Source: Actibacterium atlanticum (GTDB lineage: Bacteria > Pseudomonadota > Alphaproteobacteria > Rhodobacterales > Rhodobacteraceae). From it: a stretch of DNA of 36,320 nt. The stretch covers positions 1-36,320 of the forward strand of contig NZ_AQQY01000015.1 in NCBI RefSeq assembly GCF_000671395.1, written 5' to 3'. This document shows, in pieces, positions 17,925 through 25,304 of the stretch (its first letter is position 1; the number at the start of each line of letters is the position of its first letter). The translations under genes and the position numbers were made by a program. Under the pieces are notes generated by a model. That model searched no databases. It worked only from the letters and a program-made list of their open reading frames with translations, and had not been told where the DNA came from.

Positions 17925-19208
17925 ATGCGCAAACTACTTGAAAATGCTCGACTTATTGACCCCGAAGCCGGGACTGACTCCCCCGGCTGGCTGCTGATCA
18001 AGGACGGGGTTATCTGGGCCACCGGAGCCGAGGGCGAAGCCGCGCCGGAATCGGATCGTCGCATCAACTGTGGCGGCCATTGTCTGGCGCCCGGGATCGT
18101 CGATATCGGCGTGAAAATCTGCGAGCCGGGGGAACGCCACAAGGAAAGTTTTAAATCCGCAGGGCAGGCAGCGGCGGCAGGTGGCGTGACCACAATGGTC
18201 ACGCGGCCCGACACCATCCCCTGTATCGACACCCCTGAAACGCTTGAATTTGTCACCCGCCGCGCGGTGGAAGACAGCCTTGTACACATCCACCCTATGG
18301 CCGCGCTGACCAAAGGGCGCGACGGGCGCGAGATGGTCGAGATCGGCTTTTTGCTGGATGCGGGCGCGGTTGGGTTCACCGATGGCGACACCGTAACCAC
18401 GGACACCAAGGTTTTGACCCGCGCGATGACCTATGCCAAATCGCTGGACGCGTTGGTGATGCTTCACCCGCAAGATCCGGGCCTGTCCAAGGGCGCGGCG
18501 GTCACCAGTGGTAAGTTCGCCAGCCTGCGCGGGTTGCCCGCCGTTTCGCCAATGGCTGAACGCATGGCGCTGGACCGCGACATGGCCTTGGTGGAAATGA
18601 CCGGCGTAAAATACCACGCGGATCAGATCACCACCGCCCGCGCCCTTCCTGCGCTGGAACGCGCCAAAATCAAAGGGTTAGACGTAACCGCCGGGGTTTC
18701 GATCCACCATCTGACGCTCAATGAACTGGATGTTGGCGACTATCGCACCTTCTTCAAAATCAAGCCGCCGCTGCGCTCGGAAGATGACCGTCTGGCGCTG
18801 GTTCAGGCAGTGGCCGATGGGCTGATCGACGTGATCTGCTCGATGCACACGCCGCAAGACGAAGAGAGCAAACGCCTGCCATACGAAGAAGCCGCGAGCG
18901 GCGCGGTGGGCCTGCAGACCCTGTTGCCAGCAGCCCTGCGCATGGTGCATGCGGGCGCGATGGACCTGCCGACTTTGTGGCGCGCGCTTTCGCTGAACCC
19001 GGCGAAACGGCTGGGTCTGAAAACTGGCCGGATGGCTGCCGGGGCGCCTGCCGATCTGGTGGTGTTTGACCCCGAGGCCCCGTTTATTCTGGACCGCAGC
19101 AAACTGGTGTCGAAGTCCAAGAACACGCCCTTTGACGGTGCCAAGATGCAGGGTCGGGTGATCAACACCTGGGTTGCGGGCGAGCGTGTTTTCGGCGATC
19201 CTTTGTAA
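17925..19208 (+). CDS. pyrC: Dihydroorotase-like protein, catalytically degenerate
   Basis: The 427-residue protein has the amidohydrolase layout of class I dihydroorotases, but key residues are lost. The HxHxR metal motif after the first strand reads APGIVDIGVKICEPGE, so both His are Gly62 and Lys64 and the Arg is Cys66. The HVST-type ligand His is Gln234 (HADQITT). The catalytic DHAPH motif reads MHTPQ, so its Asp is Met307. Only MLHPQD keeps a His ligand. It is therefore expected to be inactive, like the PyrC' that holds class A PyrB dodecamers together in Pseudomonas. It follows pyrB in the operon. The active enzyme should be encoded elsewhere. Confidence 0.92.
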   Translation: MRKLLENARLIDPEAGTDSPGWLLIKDGVIWATGAEGEAAPESDRRINCGGHCLAPGIVDIGVKICEPGERHKESFKSAGQAAAAGGVTTMVTRPDTIPCIDTPETLEFVTRRAVEDSLVHIHPMAALTKGRDGREMVEIGFLLDAGAVGFTDGDTVTTDTKVLTRAMTYAKSLDALVMLHPQDPGLSKGAAVTSGKFASLRGLPAVSPMAERMALDRDMALVEMTGVKYHADQITTARALPALERAKIKGLDVTAGVSIHHLTLNELDVGDYRTFFKIKPPLRSEDDRLALVQAVADGLIDVICSMHTPQDEESKRLPYEEAASGAVGLQTLLPAALRMVHAGAMDLPTLWRALSLNPAKRLGLKTGRMAAGAPADLVVFDPEAPFILDRSKLVSKSKNTPFDGAKMQGRVINTWVAGERVFGDPL

Positions 19209-19211
19209 ATC

Positions 19212-19823
19212 ATGCCTGAGATAACGCTTTCATATCAAATGCTTGCGCTGGTTGGCGTCGCGGCTTACCTGCTGGGCTCGGTGCCGTTTGGCATTGTCAT
19301 CGCGCGGCTTTTCGGGCTGGGCGATCTGCGAAAAATCGGGTCGGGCAACATTGGTGCGACCAATGTTTTGCGCACCGGCAATAAGCTGGCGGCTTTTTTG
19401 ACGCTGGTTCTGGACGCCGGCAAAGGCGGCATTGCCGTGCTGGTGGCCCGTGCGTTCTTTGGATCCGAGGATGCCGCGCAACTTGCTGGTTTGGCTGCAT
19501 TTTTAGGACATCTTTTCCCGGTTTACCTGGGCTTTAAAGGCGGCAAGGGCGTAGCCACCTTCCTTGGGACGGTGCTGGCATTGGCATGGCCCGTGGGCTT
19601 GGCGGCCTGCGCGACATGGCTGTGTGTGGCGGTGGCCTTTCGGTATTCATCGGTTGCGGCGCTGGCGGCGGTGGCATCACTGCCGGTCTGGGCGATGAAC
19701 CTTGGCCATGGCAAAATGCTGATCCTGAGCATTGTCCTGATGTTGTTGGTCTATGTCCGGCACTGGGAAAATATACAGCGTCTTAAACGCGGTGAGGAGA
19801 CAAAGATTGGTGGTTCCAAGTAA
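19212..19823 (+). CDS. plsY: Glycerol-3-phosphate acyltransferase PlsY
   Basis: PlsY uses acyl-phosphate to acylate glycerol-3-phosphate in the inner membrane, the first step of phospholipid synthesis. The 203-residue protein has the family motifs GSVPFGIVIARLFG, KIGSGNIGATNVLR (about 37-50), DAGKGGIAV, and HLFPVYLGFKGGKGVATFLG, with five or more hydrophobic segments. It starts three bases after pyrC, so it is probably cotranscribed. In some Rhodobacterales dprA and topA follow plsY; here a membrane protein gene takes that place. Confidence 0.96.
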   Translation: MPEITLSYQMLALVGVAAYLLGSVPFGIVIARLFGLGDLRKIGSGNIGATNVLRTGNKLAAFLTLVLDAGKGGIAVLVARAFFGSEDAAQLAGLAAFLGHLFPVYLGFKGGKGVATFLGTVLALAWPVGLAACATWLCVAVAFRYSSVAALAAVASLPVWAMNLGHGKMLILSIVLMLLVYVRHWENIQRLKRGEETKIGGSK

Positions 19824-20292
19824 CGGGTACAAATTACGTGTCCCGCTGTTTCTGGTATGTTTCATTCTTCCGCCACTTCTGACGACTGGAGTGCCAATTG
19901 CGCTCTCCGAGTATGAAATCTACACCCCCGAACACATTTCATTCTGGTACCTCGCGGTGACATCTGCAGGTTTCTTCGGGATCGGGCCCTATCTGATTGC
20001 CGGCTTCCCGGTGATGTTCCAGATGTCACGACGTGTTCCCCCAACGACCGAACGACTGGCCCTAGGGGGACTTTTCGCCAACATGCTGACACCAATTCTG
20101 GTTCTCACCTTTTGGCTGATCTTCGATCTGTTAGGGATTTACGAAGCGAGCTTCCGTAGCGCGATCTACTTCACCGCCTTCTGCTTCATATTTGGACTGA
20201 TCTTTGCAACATTGTGGGGGGCGATGGTTGGCACGCTTTACACGACCCTAGACACGATTTTTCCAGCGCGATGGTTCCGCCGCGCGCTTTGA
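19807..20292 (+). CDS. Four-helix membrane protein of unknown function
   Basis: I do not recognise this 161-residue protein. It has four hydrophobic segments (RVPLFLVCFILPPLLTTGVP, FWYLAVTSAGFFGIGPYLIAG, FANMLTPILVLTFWLIFDLL and AIYFTAFCFIFGLIFATLWG) and few charged loops. The probable start is a TTG at 19807 inside the end of plsY (17-base overlap), with AGGAG (19795-19799) seven bases upstream; GTG at 19810 is an alternative. The gene looks less GC-rich than plsY. No catalytic motif is visible. Confidence 0.72.
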   Translation: MVVPSNGYKLRVPLFLVCFILPPLLTTGVPIALSEYEIYTPEHISFWYLAVTSAGFFGIGPYLIAGFPVMFQMSRRVPPTTERLALGGLFANMLTPILVLTFWLIFDLLGIYEASFRSAIYFTAFCFIFGLIFATLWGAMVGTLYTTLDTIFPARWFRRAL

Positions 20293-20457
20293 CACAGGCC
20301 GCGCCCTGCGCAAATGCACAACAAAAATCATTGATTTGAACGTGATCCCGGGGCTGCTCAAGTAGGTTGGGCAGCCACGATTATGGCCTGCGCAACTTTG
20401 AGCCGCCCGGGAAATTTCCACCCGCCGGCTATTTCAAATCACTGAAAGGATGTTCTG
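20293..20457. other. Intergenic region before the YHS gene
   Basis: A 165-base gap with a short inverted repeat, GGCTGC (20352-20357) and GCAGCC (20371-20376). The loop is long and no T-run follows, so this is at best a weak terminator. The promoter of the YHS gene should lie here, but I see no convincing -35/-10 pair. An AAAGGATG ribosome binding site lies just before 20458. Confidence 0.4.
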
Positions 20458-20934
20458 ATGAACATGTTCAAAACTGTCGTTTCGGCGGCATTTGTGTCGG
20501 TCGGGCTTGCGACCTCGGCTTTGGCTGCGGGCGTCGAGATCAACGCTTCGTCCACCGGATTGGCGCTGCAGGGCTATGACCCTGTTGCCTATTTCACCGA
20601 AGGCGCACCCACCAAAGGCGACTGGCAGATCACCACAACCTATGATGACGCGACCTATCGTTTCGCCAGCAAGGAACACAAAGAGCTGTTCGAGGCCGAC
20701 CCGCAGGCTTACCTGCCGGCTTACGGCGGCTACTGCGCCTTTGGCGCGGCCATGGGGTTCAAATTTGATGGCGATCCCAGCTATTGGCGCATTGTCGACG
20801 ACAAGCTGTACCTGAACCTGTCGCAAAGCATTCAGCAACGCTGGGAAGGCGACATTCCGGGTTTCATCACCCAGGCCGATGGCAATTGGACCAATATCGC
20901 GCTGGAAGATCCGGCCGCGTTGCTGGGTCAGTAA
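20458..20934 (+). CDS. Secreted YHS domain-containing protein
   Basis: The 158-residue protein has a signal peptide (MNMFKTVVSAAFVSVGLATSA, cleavage near ALA-AG). A YHS-like domain follows: LQGYDPVAYFTEGAPTKGD, YRFASKEHKELFEADP and YLPAYGGYCAFGAAMG. YHS domains bind metals in some proteins, but the function of this secreted form is unknown. It appears to be a single-gene unit: a gap precedes it, and a hairpin (20954-20977) follows it. Confidence 0.88.
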   Translation: MNMFKTVVSAAFVSVGLATSALAAGVEINASSTGLALQGYDPVAYFTEGAPTKGDWQITTTYDDATYRFASKEHKELFEADPQAYLPAYGGYCAFGAAMGFKFDGDPSYWRIVDDKLYLNLSQSIQQRWEGDIPGFITQADGNWTNIALEDPAALLGQ

Positions 20935-20953
20935 CCGCGGTTTTCATACCAAC

Positions 20954-20977
20954 GGGCGGTCCGGTTTCGGGCCGCCC
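20954..20977 (+). terminator. Hairpin after the YHS gene
   Basis: GGGCGGTCC (20954-20962), loop GGTTTC and GGGCCGCCC (20969-20977) form a nine-pair stem with one G-U pair, 20 bases after the stop codon. The following sequence is AT-rich but has no clear T-run, so termination is likely but imperfect. Confidence 0.55.
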
Positions 20978-21057
20978 GACTATTAAGACTTGTACTTTTA
21001 GATTTTCCGGAGCTACCTATGGTTGAATTGTGATTTTTTTTATTCAGGAGATTTCCG

Positions 21058-21444
21058 ATGGGCTTTCAGGAAGCGACAACAACCTGTCTTCGCAAGTATT
21101 TCACTTTTTCAGGCCGCGCGGTCCGGTCTGAATACTGGTATTTCGTTCTGTTTTGCTTTCTCGGCAGCTTGTTGTTGGGGGGCGTCGATATGATGGTCTT
21201 CGATACAGGAATGGAAGACCTTGGACTGATCAGCAGTCTATTTTCGCTGGCCACTATCATCCCTGGCATTTCGGCCTGCTCTCGTAGGCTTCACGATATT
21301 GGCCGCTCTGGCTGGTGGCAGTTGTTGTTGCTGGTGCCCCTCATCGGCGTGATCATTCTGATCTACTGGCTGAGCAAGTCGGGAGAAGGCGAGAACAAGT
21401 ATGGCCCCGTCCCCGTTGGCGGTGCGGCAGCACTATCGGTCTGA
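21058..21444 (+). CDS. DUF805 family membrane protein
   Basis: The 128-residue inner-membrane protein matches DUF805 (YhaH-like): YFTFSGRAVRSEYWYFVLF at the N-terminus, ACSRRLHDIGRSGWWQLL in the middle and IYWLSKSGEGENKYGP at the C-terminus, with about four hydrophobic segments. The function of the family is not known. An AGGAG ribosome binding site precedes the ATG. It is convergent with gshA, with a strong hairpin between them. Confidence 0.92.
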   Translation: MGFQEATTTCLRKYFTFSGRAVRSEYWYFVLFCFLGSLLLGGVDMMVFDTGMEDLGLISSLFSLATIIPGISACSRRLHDIGRSGWWQLLLLVPLIGVIILIYWLSKSGEGENKYGPVPVGGAAALSV

Positions 21445-21453
21445 GCGAGCGTT

Positions 21454-21481
21454 ACCGGGGCCGGCCCGTGCCGGGCCCGGT
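21454..21481. terminator. Bidirectional terminator hairpin between DUF805 gene and gshA
   Basis: ACCGGGGCCGGC (21454-21465), loop CCGT and GCCGGGCCCGGT (21470-21481) form a stem with one mismatch in twelve, placed between two convergent genes, so it can serve both. There is no T-run on either side. Confidence 0.6.
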
Positions 21482-21483
21482 GC

Positions 21484-22854
21484 TCAATAGCTGAATTCGT
21501 TGTAGATGCGGCTGATGTCGCCATTCCAATCGCCGTGGTATTTCTCTAGCAGCTCGTCCGCGGGAACCTGTCCGGTTTCAACACTGTCTTGCAGCGCGTT
21601 CAGGAAGTGGCATTCATCCGGGATCATGCCTGCGGCGCCGGGGCGGGCGCGGGCCGCAAGACCGGCGTTAGAAATTTCAAGCACACGGGCGGCAAGGTCG
21701 CGCATTTGAACCCCGTTCACTTCGGCCTGTAGCGCCTGTTCGGATGCAGCGACGCGCCAGGCCTCGCGGGTATCAGAGTCCCAGTCTTTGACCAGATCCC
21801 AAGCGGCATCCAGCGCGGTCTGGTCATACATCAGTCCGACCCAGAAGGCGGGCAATGCACACAGACGCCGCCACGGGCCGCCATCGGCGCCGCGCATTTC
21901 CATGAACTTCTTGATGCGGGCTTCGGGGAAGATCGTGGTCAGATGATCGGCCCAGTCTGACAGCGTGGGGACCTGCCCCGGCAGCGCGGGCAGTTGGCCC
22001 TTCATAAAATCGCGGAAGCTTTGGCCCAGCGCGTTGATGTATTTGCCATCGCGATAGACGAAATACATCGGCACATCGAGCGCGTAGTCGACATAGCGTT
22101 CAAACCCCATGCCGTCTTCGAACACGAAGGGCAGCATCCCGGTGCGGGCGTCATCCAGATTGCGCCAGACGGCAGAGCGGTAGGATTTCAGCCCGTTGGG
22201 TTTGCCTTCAAGGAAGGGGGAGTTGGCAAAAAGCGCTGTGGCGACGGGTTGCAGGGCCAGTGCGACGCGGAACTTTTGAACCATGTCCTGTTCCGACGCG
22301 AAATCAAGATTCACCTGCACGGTACAGGTGCGATACATCATGGTTTTGCCCATGGTGCCGACGCTATCCATATAGTCGGTCATCAGCTTATAGCGGCCTT
22401 TGGGCATGACCGGCATCTGATCATGGGTCCAGACGGGCGCGGCGCCCAGGCCGATGAAACCCACGCCGACCTTGTCAGCGATGTGTTTTACATCGCGCAG
22501 GTGGGTGTTCACCTCGTCGCAGGTCTGGTGGATGTTTTCCAGCGGCGCGCCCGACAGTTCCAGCTGACCGCCGGGTTCCAGCGACACGTTCGCGCCGTCT
22601 TTTTCCAGCCCAATCAGGTGTTCGCCTTCAAAGTTCGGCGCCCAGTCGTGGGCCTTTTGCAACCCTTCCAGCACGGCCAGAACCGAGCGCTCCCCGGCAT
22701 AGGGCAGCGGTTTAAGCGTGTCTTTGCAATAGCCGAACTTTTCGTGCTCGGTGCCGATGCGCCAATCGTCTTTGGGTTTGTTGCCCGCCTCAAGATAGCC
22801 TGCCAGCTGGTCAAAGCTTTCGATCGGGCCGCCGCCGGACTGGGGGATAGACAT
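21484..22854 (-). CDS. gshA: Glutamate-cysteine ligase, plant/alphaproteobacterial type
   Basis: The enzyme makes gamma-glutamylcysteine, the first step of glutathione synthesis. The 456-residue protein belongs to the GCS2-like class found in alphaproteobacteria and plants: DWRIGTEHEKFGYC near the N-terminus, VSLEPGGQLELSGAPL, MYRTCTVQVNLDF, ANSPFLEGKPNGLKSYRSAVW and MEMRGADGGPW. The start (MSIPQSGGG) has a ribosome binding site of the AAGGA type upstream. It lies 59 bases after the membrane protein gene and probably shares its transcript with that gene and rsmE. Confidence 0.95.
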   Translation of the reverse strand: MSIPQSGGGPIESFDQLAGYLEAGNKPKDDWRIGTEHEKFGYCKDTLKPLPYAGERSVLAVLEGLQKAHDWAPNFEGEHLIGLEKDGANVSLEPGGQLELSGAPLENIHQTCDEVNTHLRDVKHIADKVGVGFIGLGAAPVWTHDQMPVMPKGRYKLMTDYMDSVGTMGKTMMYRTCTVQVNLDFASEQDMVQKFRVALALQPVATALFANSPFLEGKPNGLKSYRSAVWRNLDDARTGMLPFVFEDGMGFERYVDYALDVPMYFVYRDGKYINALGQSFRDFMKGQLPALPGQVPTLSDWADHLTTIFPEARIKKFMEMRGADGGPWRRLCALPAFWVGLMYDQTALDAAWDLVKDWDSDTREAWRVAASEQALQAEVNGVQMRDLAARVLEISNAGLAARARPGAAGMIPDECHFLNALQDSVETGQVPADELLEKYHGDWNGDISRIYNEFSY

Positions 22855-22913
22855 GAGCGCCGCTTTCCTTGCTATTCGTTACCCCTAACAGGTGTCGCCA
22901 CGGGCAACGGATG

Positions 22914-23441
22914 TCAATGCAGCTTGCGCCGGTCTTTTTGCCAGATCACGAACTTGGCATTGCGGGTCGAGGATGCGGCCTCGGCGGCCTTGCCGAAATC
23001 TGCACCGGGCAGCGCGCTGAGCACATCAAACAGCGCATCAATCCCGGCAGCATTTCCGGGGATGCGCAGCAGGGGCATGCCATCGGAATGGAACACCCAG
23101 TGCAGGTCCGGCGCGAAGGCGCTGGCCGAGTTGGTTTCGATCTCGACCTGAACCAGCAGATCAATCGAGGCCATGCCACCGTCAACAGGCGATAGATAGG
23201 TGATCTGGCGCTCGTCTACCTCGACCACGCCCTGCCCGCCTTTACCGGTGGGAAAACGGGCGCGGCGCAGAGCGATGACAGCCCAAGCCACTGAGACCAG
23301 AGTGATAATTCCGCCGACCCCCTGCAAGACAAAGCCGCCAAAAGCATAGATGCGCAGGCCAATCAGCACCATCACGACCGCCAGCAAGGTTTCCTGGTAG
23401 CGGCTCAGGCGGGCGGCGATTTCGGGCCTTATGAAGCTCAT
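22914..23441 (-). CDS. Conserved membrane protein of unknown function
   Basis: The 175-residue protein has two adjacent hydrophobic segments (about 16-33 and 36-58) and a soluble C-terminal part with GVVEVDERQITYLSPVDGGMASIDLLVQVEIE and a final basic tail. The soluble part alternates beta-strand-like stretches. No known motif is seen. The ATG at 23441 overlaps the rsmE stop (ATGA), so I prefer it to the upstream GTG/ATG-type starts. It sits between rsmE and gshA on the same strand. Confidence 0.85.
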   Translation of the reverse strand: MSFIRPEIAARLSRYQETLLAVVMVLIGLRIYAFGGFVLQGVGGIITLVSVAWAVIALRRARFPTGKGGQGVVEVDERQITYLSPVDGGMASIDLLVQVEIETNSASAFAPDLHWVFHSDGMPLLRIPGNAAGIDALFDVLSALPGADFGKAAEAASSTRNAKFVIWQKDRRKLH

Positions 23442-24262
23442 GCCCAATCCCCCAGTGCTTGTTGCCAAACGGTCATGGCGGCGACGGCAGCGGTATCAGC
23501 CCGCAGGATGCGGGGGCCAAGCGATACCGCATGGGCAAAGGGCAGCGCATGCAAGCGGGTGCGTTCGGCGGCCGAAAACCCGCCCTCGGGGCCAATCAGG
23601 ATGGCCCATGGCTGTTTGGAAAGTTCTTCCACCGGGTCGCTTGCGGCCCGGTGAGCGCCCGCACCGCCCCCCAGGGCGGGCGCTTCACGCCCCCCCTCGG
23701 TGCGGGCACTCACCTGCGTGAGTGTATCGGTCGCACCTGCCAAGGCTTCGTCACAGAACATCAGCTGGCGATCCGGGGGCCAGTTAGCCAGAACAGCATC
23801 CAGTTTTTGCAGCTCGGTCACCTGAGGCACGAAGGTGCCGCCGCATTGTTCGGCGGCCTCGACCGCGTGGGCTTGTAGCCGGTCTTGGCGGATACGTTCG
23901 GAATTGGTGAAATCGGTTGCCACAGGGCAAATCCGCGCCGCCCCCATTTCAGCGGCTTTCTCGACGATAAAATCGGTGCGGGCCTTTTTGATCGGCGCGA
24001 ACAGCAGCCACAGGTCCGGCGGATTCATCTGCGGTTTGGTTTGTTCGACACAGGTCAGCACCCCGGCGCGTTTGCCGGCTTGTGCCACCTGCGCCAGCCA
24101 CTCGCCGCTTTTTCCATCAAAGATCAGCAAGAAATCGCCAACGCCCTGTCGCATGACACCAAACAGGTAGTGGGCTTGGTCGCGGGCCAAATCAAGGGTT
24201 TGCCCCTGCCCCGGAACGTGCTCTACAAAGAGCCGGATTTTTGCAGATTTCTTATCGCTCAT
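23438..24262 (-). CDS. rsmE: 16S rRNA (uracil1498-N3)-methyltransferase RsmE, with in-frame insert
   Basis: RsmE methylates U1498 of 16S rRNA and folds as a SPOUT trefoil knot. The 274-residue product has AKIRLFVEH and QAHYLFGVMR at the N-terminal PUA-like domain, then KKARTDFIVEKAAEMG, SERIRQDRLQAHAVEAAEQCGG, ILIGPEGGFSAAER and the C-terminal LGPRILRADTAAVAA. Between LMFCDEALAG and PWAILIGPEGG lies an extra stretch (residues 184-204) encoded by a palindromic element of exactly 21 codons. The start at 24262 (MSDKKSAKIRLF) faces ubiA's start at 24276 with only 13 bases between, and has no clear ribosome binding site. Confidence 0.94.
   Translation of the reverse strand: MSDKKSAKIRLFVEHVPGQGQTLDLARDQAHYLFGVMRQGVGDFLLIFDGKSGEWLAQVAQAGKRAGVLTCVEQTKPQMNPPDLWLLFAPIKKARTDFIVEKAAEMGAARICPVATDFTNSERIRQDRLQAHAVEAAEQCGGTFVPQVTELQKLDAVLANWPPDRQLMFCDEALAGATDTLTQVSARTEGGREAPALGGGAGAHRAASDPVEELSKQPWAILIGPEGGFSAAERTRLHALPFAHAVSLGPRILRADTAAVAAMTVWQQALGDWA
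23631..23713. repeat. In-frame palindromic element within rsmE
   Basis: The left arm GTGAGCGCCCGCACCG (23651-23666) and the right arm CGGTGCGGGCACTCAC (23698-23713) are an inverted repeat with 15 of 16 matches. The whole unit is 63 bases, matching codons 184-204 of rsmE exactly. Inside it a second arm, GCGGGCGC plus TTCAC (ending 23688), can pair with the left arm instead. Next to it, ACCGGGTCGC (23631-23640) and GCGGCCCGGT (23643-23652) form another hairpin. The set resembles palindromic elements that insert in frame into bacterial genes, as known from Rickettsia. I saw no other copy in this window. Confidence 0.65.
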
Positions 24263-24275
24263 GGGAGCAGACGAT

Positions 24276-25241
24276 ATGACCAGTACACCCGAAACGCCAG
24301 AGCTTGCAGGACAGGTTTCCGACGCGGTTTCAGGGAATTGGGTCGATACACGGGCCCCCAAGGCCCTGCGCCCCTATCTGCGGCTGTCGCGGGCGGACCG
24401 CCCGATTGGTACGTGGCTGCTGTTCATTCCCTGCCTGTGGGGCGTGCTGCTGGCCGCCGCGGCAACCGGGTGGCGGGCGCTTGATATCTGGATCATTCTG
24501 GGCTGCGGCATGGGCGCTTGGCTGATGCGCGGCGCGGGCTGCACGTGGAACGACATCACCGACAAAGATCTGGATGCACAGGTCGAGCGTACAAGATCAC
24601 GCCCCATCCCATCTGGGCAGGTGACGATGAAACAGGCATATACCTGGATGGGGCTGCAGGCGGCCTTTGCCGGTTGGATCCTGATCACCTTTAATGGGGC
24701 GACGATCATTCTGGGCCTATTGGCGCTGATCCCCGTGGCGATCTATCCCTTTGCCAAGCGGTTTACCTGGTGGCCGCAGCTGTTTCTGGGCATCGCCTTT
24801 AACTGGGGGGCCTTGCTGGCCTGGACGGCGCATACCGGCTCGGTCGGGCTGCCGGCGGTGTTGCTGTATCTGGCGGGGATCGCCTGGACGATCTTTTATG
24901 ACACGATCTATGCCCATCAGGACCGCGAGGACGACGCGCTGATCGGCATCAAATCCACGGCCCGTTTGTTTGGCGACAACACCGTAATGATCCTGCGGTT
25001 CTTTCAGATGGCAACTGTGATCCTGCTGACCGCGGCGATTGTTGCGGCGATGCTGTCTCAGGCCTCGTTCTTTACGATGATGATCGGTGTTCTGGGCGCC
25101 TGGGCGGCCGGCTGGCACATGGCATGGTTGCTCAGCCGTCTGGACACAGAAAACCCCGACGTTTGCCTGACCCTGTTCCGGTCTTGCCGCGATACCGGGC
25201 TGATCCCTGTGCTGTTTCTTGCCGTGGCCTTAATGCTGTGA
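24276..25241 (+). CDS. ubiA: 4-hydroxybenzoate octaprenyltransferase UbiA
   Basis: UbiA attaches the polyprenyl tail to 4-hydroxybenzoate in ubiquinone synthesis, in the inner membrane. The 321-residue protein has eight or nine hydrophobic segments. It shows both Asp-rich prenyl-diphosphate motifs, NDITDKDLDAQVERTRSRPI (about 90-110) and YDTIYAHQDREDDALIGIKS (about 208-227). The ATG at 24276 (MTSTPETPE) has GGGAG eight bases upstream and is preferred over the ATG at 24261, which would overlap the rsmE start. The gene is divergent from rsmE. Confidence 0.96.
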   Translation: MTSTPETPELAGQVSDAVSGNWVDTRAPKALRPYLRLSRADRPIGTWLLFIPCLWGVLLAAAATGWRALDIWIILGCGMGAWLMRGAGCTWNDITDKDLDAQVERTRSRPIPSGQVTMKQAYTWMGLQAAFAGWILITFNGATIILGLLALIPVAIYPFAKRFTWWPQLFLGIAFNWGALLAWTAHTGSVGLPAVLLYLAGIAWTIFYDTIYAHQDREDDALIGIKSTARLFGDNTVMILRFFQMATVILLTAAIVAAMLSQASFFTMMIGVLGAWAAGWHMAWLLSRLDTENPDVCLTLFRSCRDTGLIPVLFLAVALML

Positions 25242-25304
25242 TTGCACGACACGCTCTGCCCCAGTAAACACGTGCCACTGCAAACCGGAGCCCGAAGACA
25301 GCCT

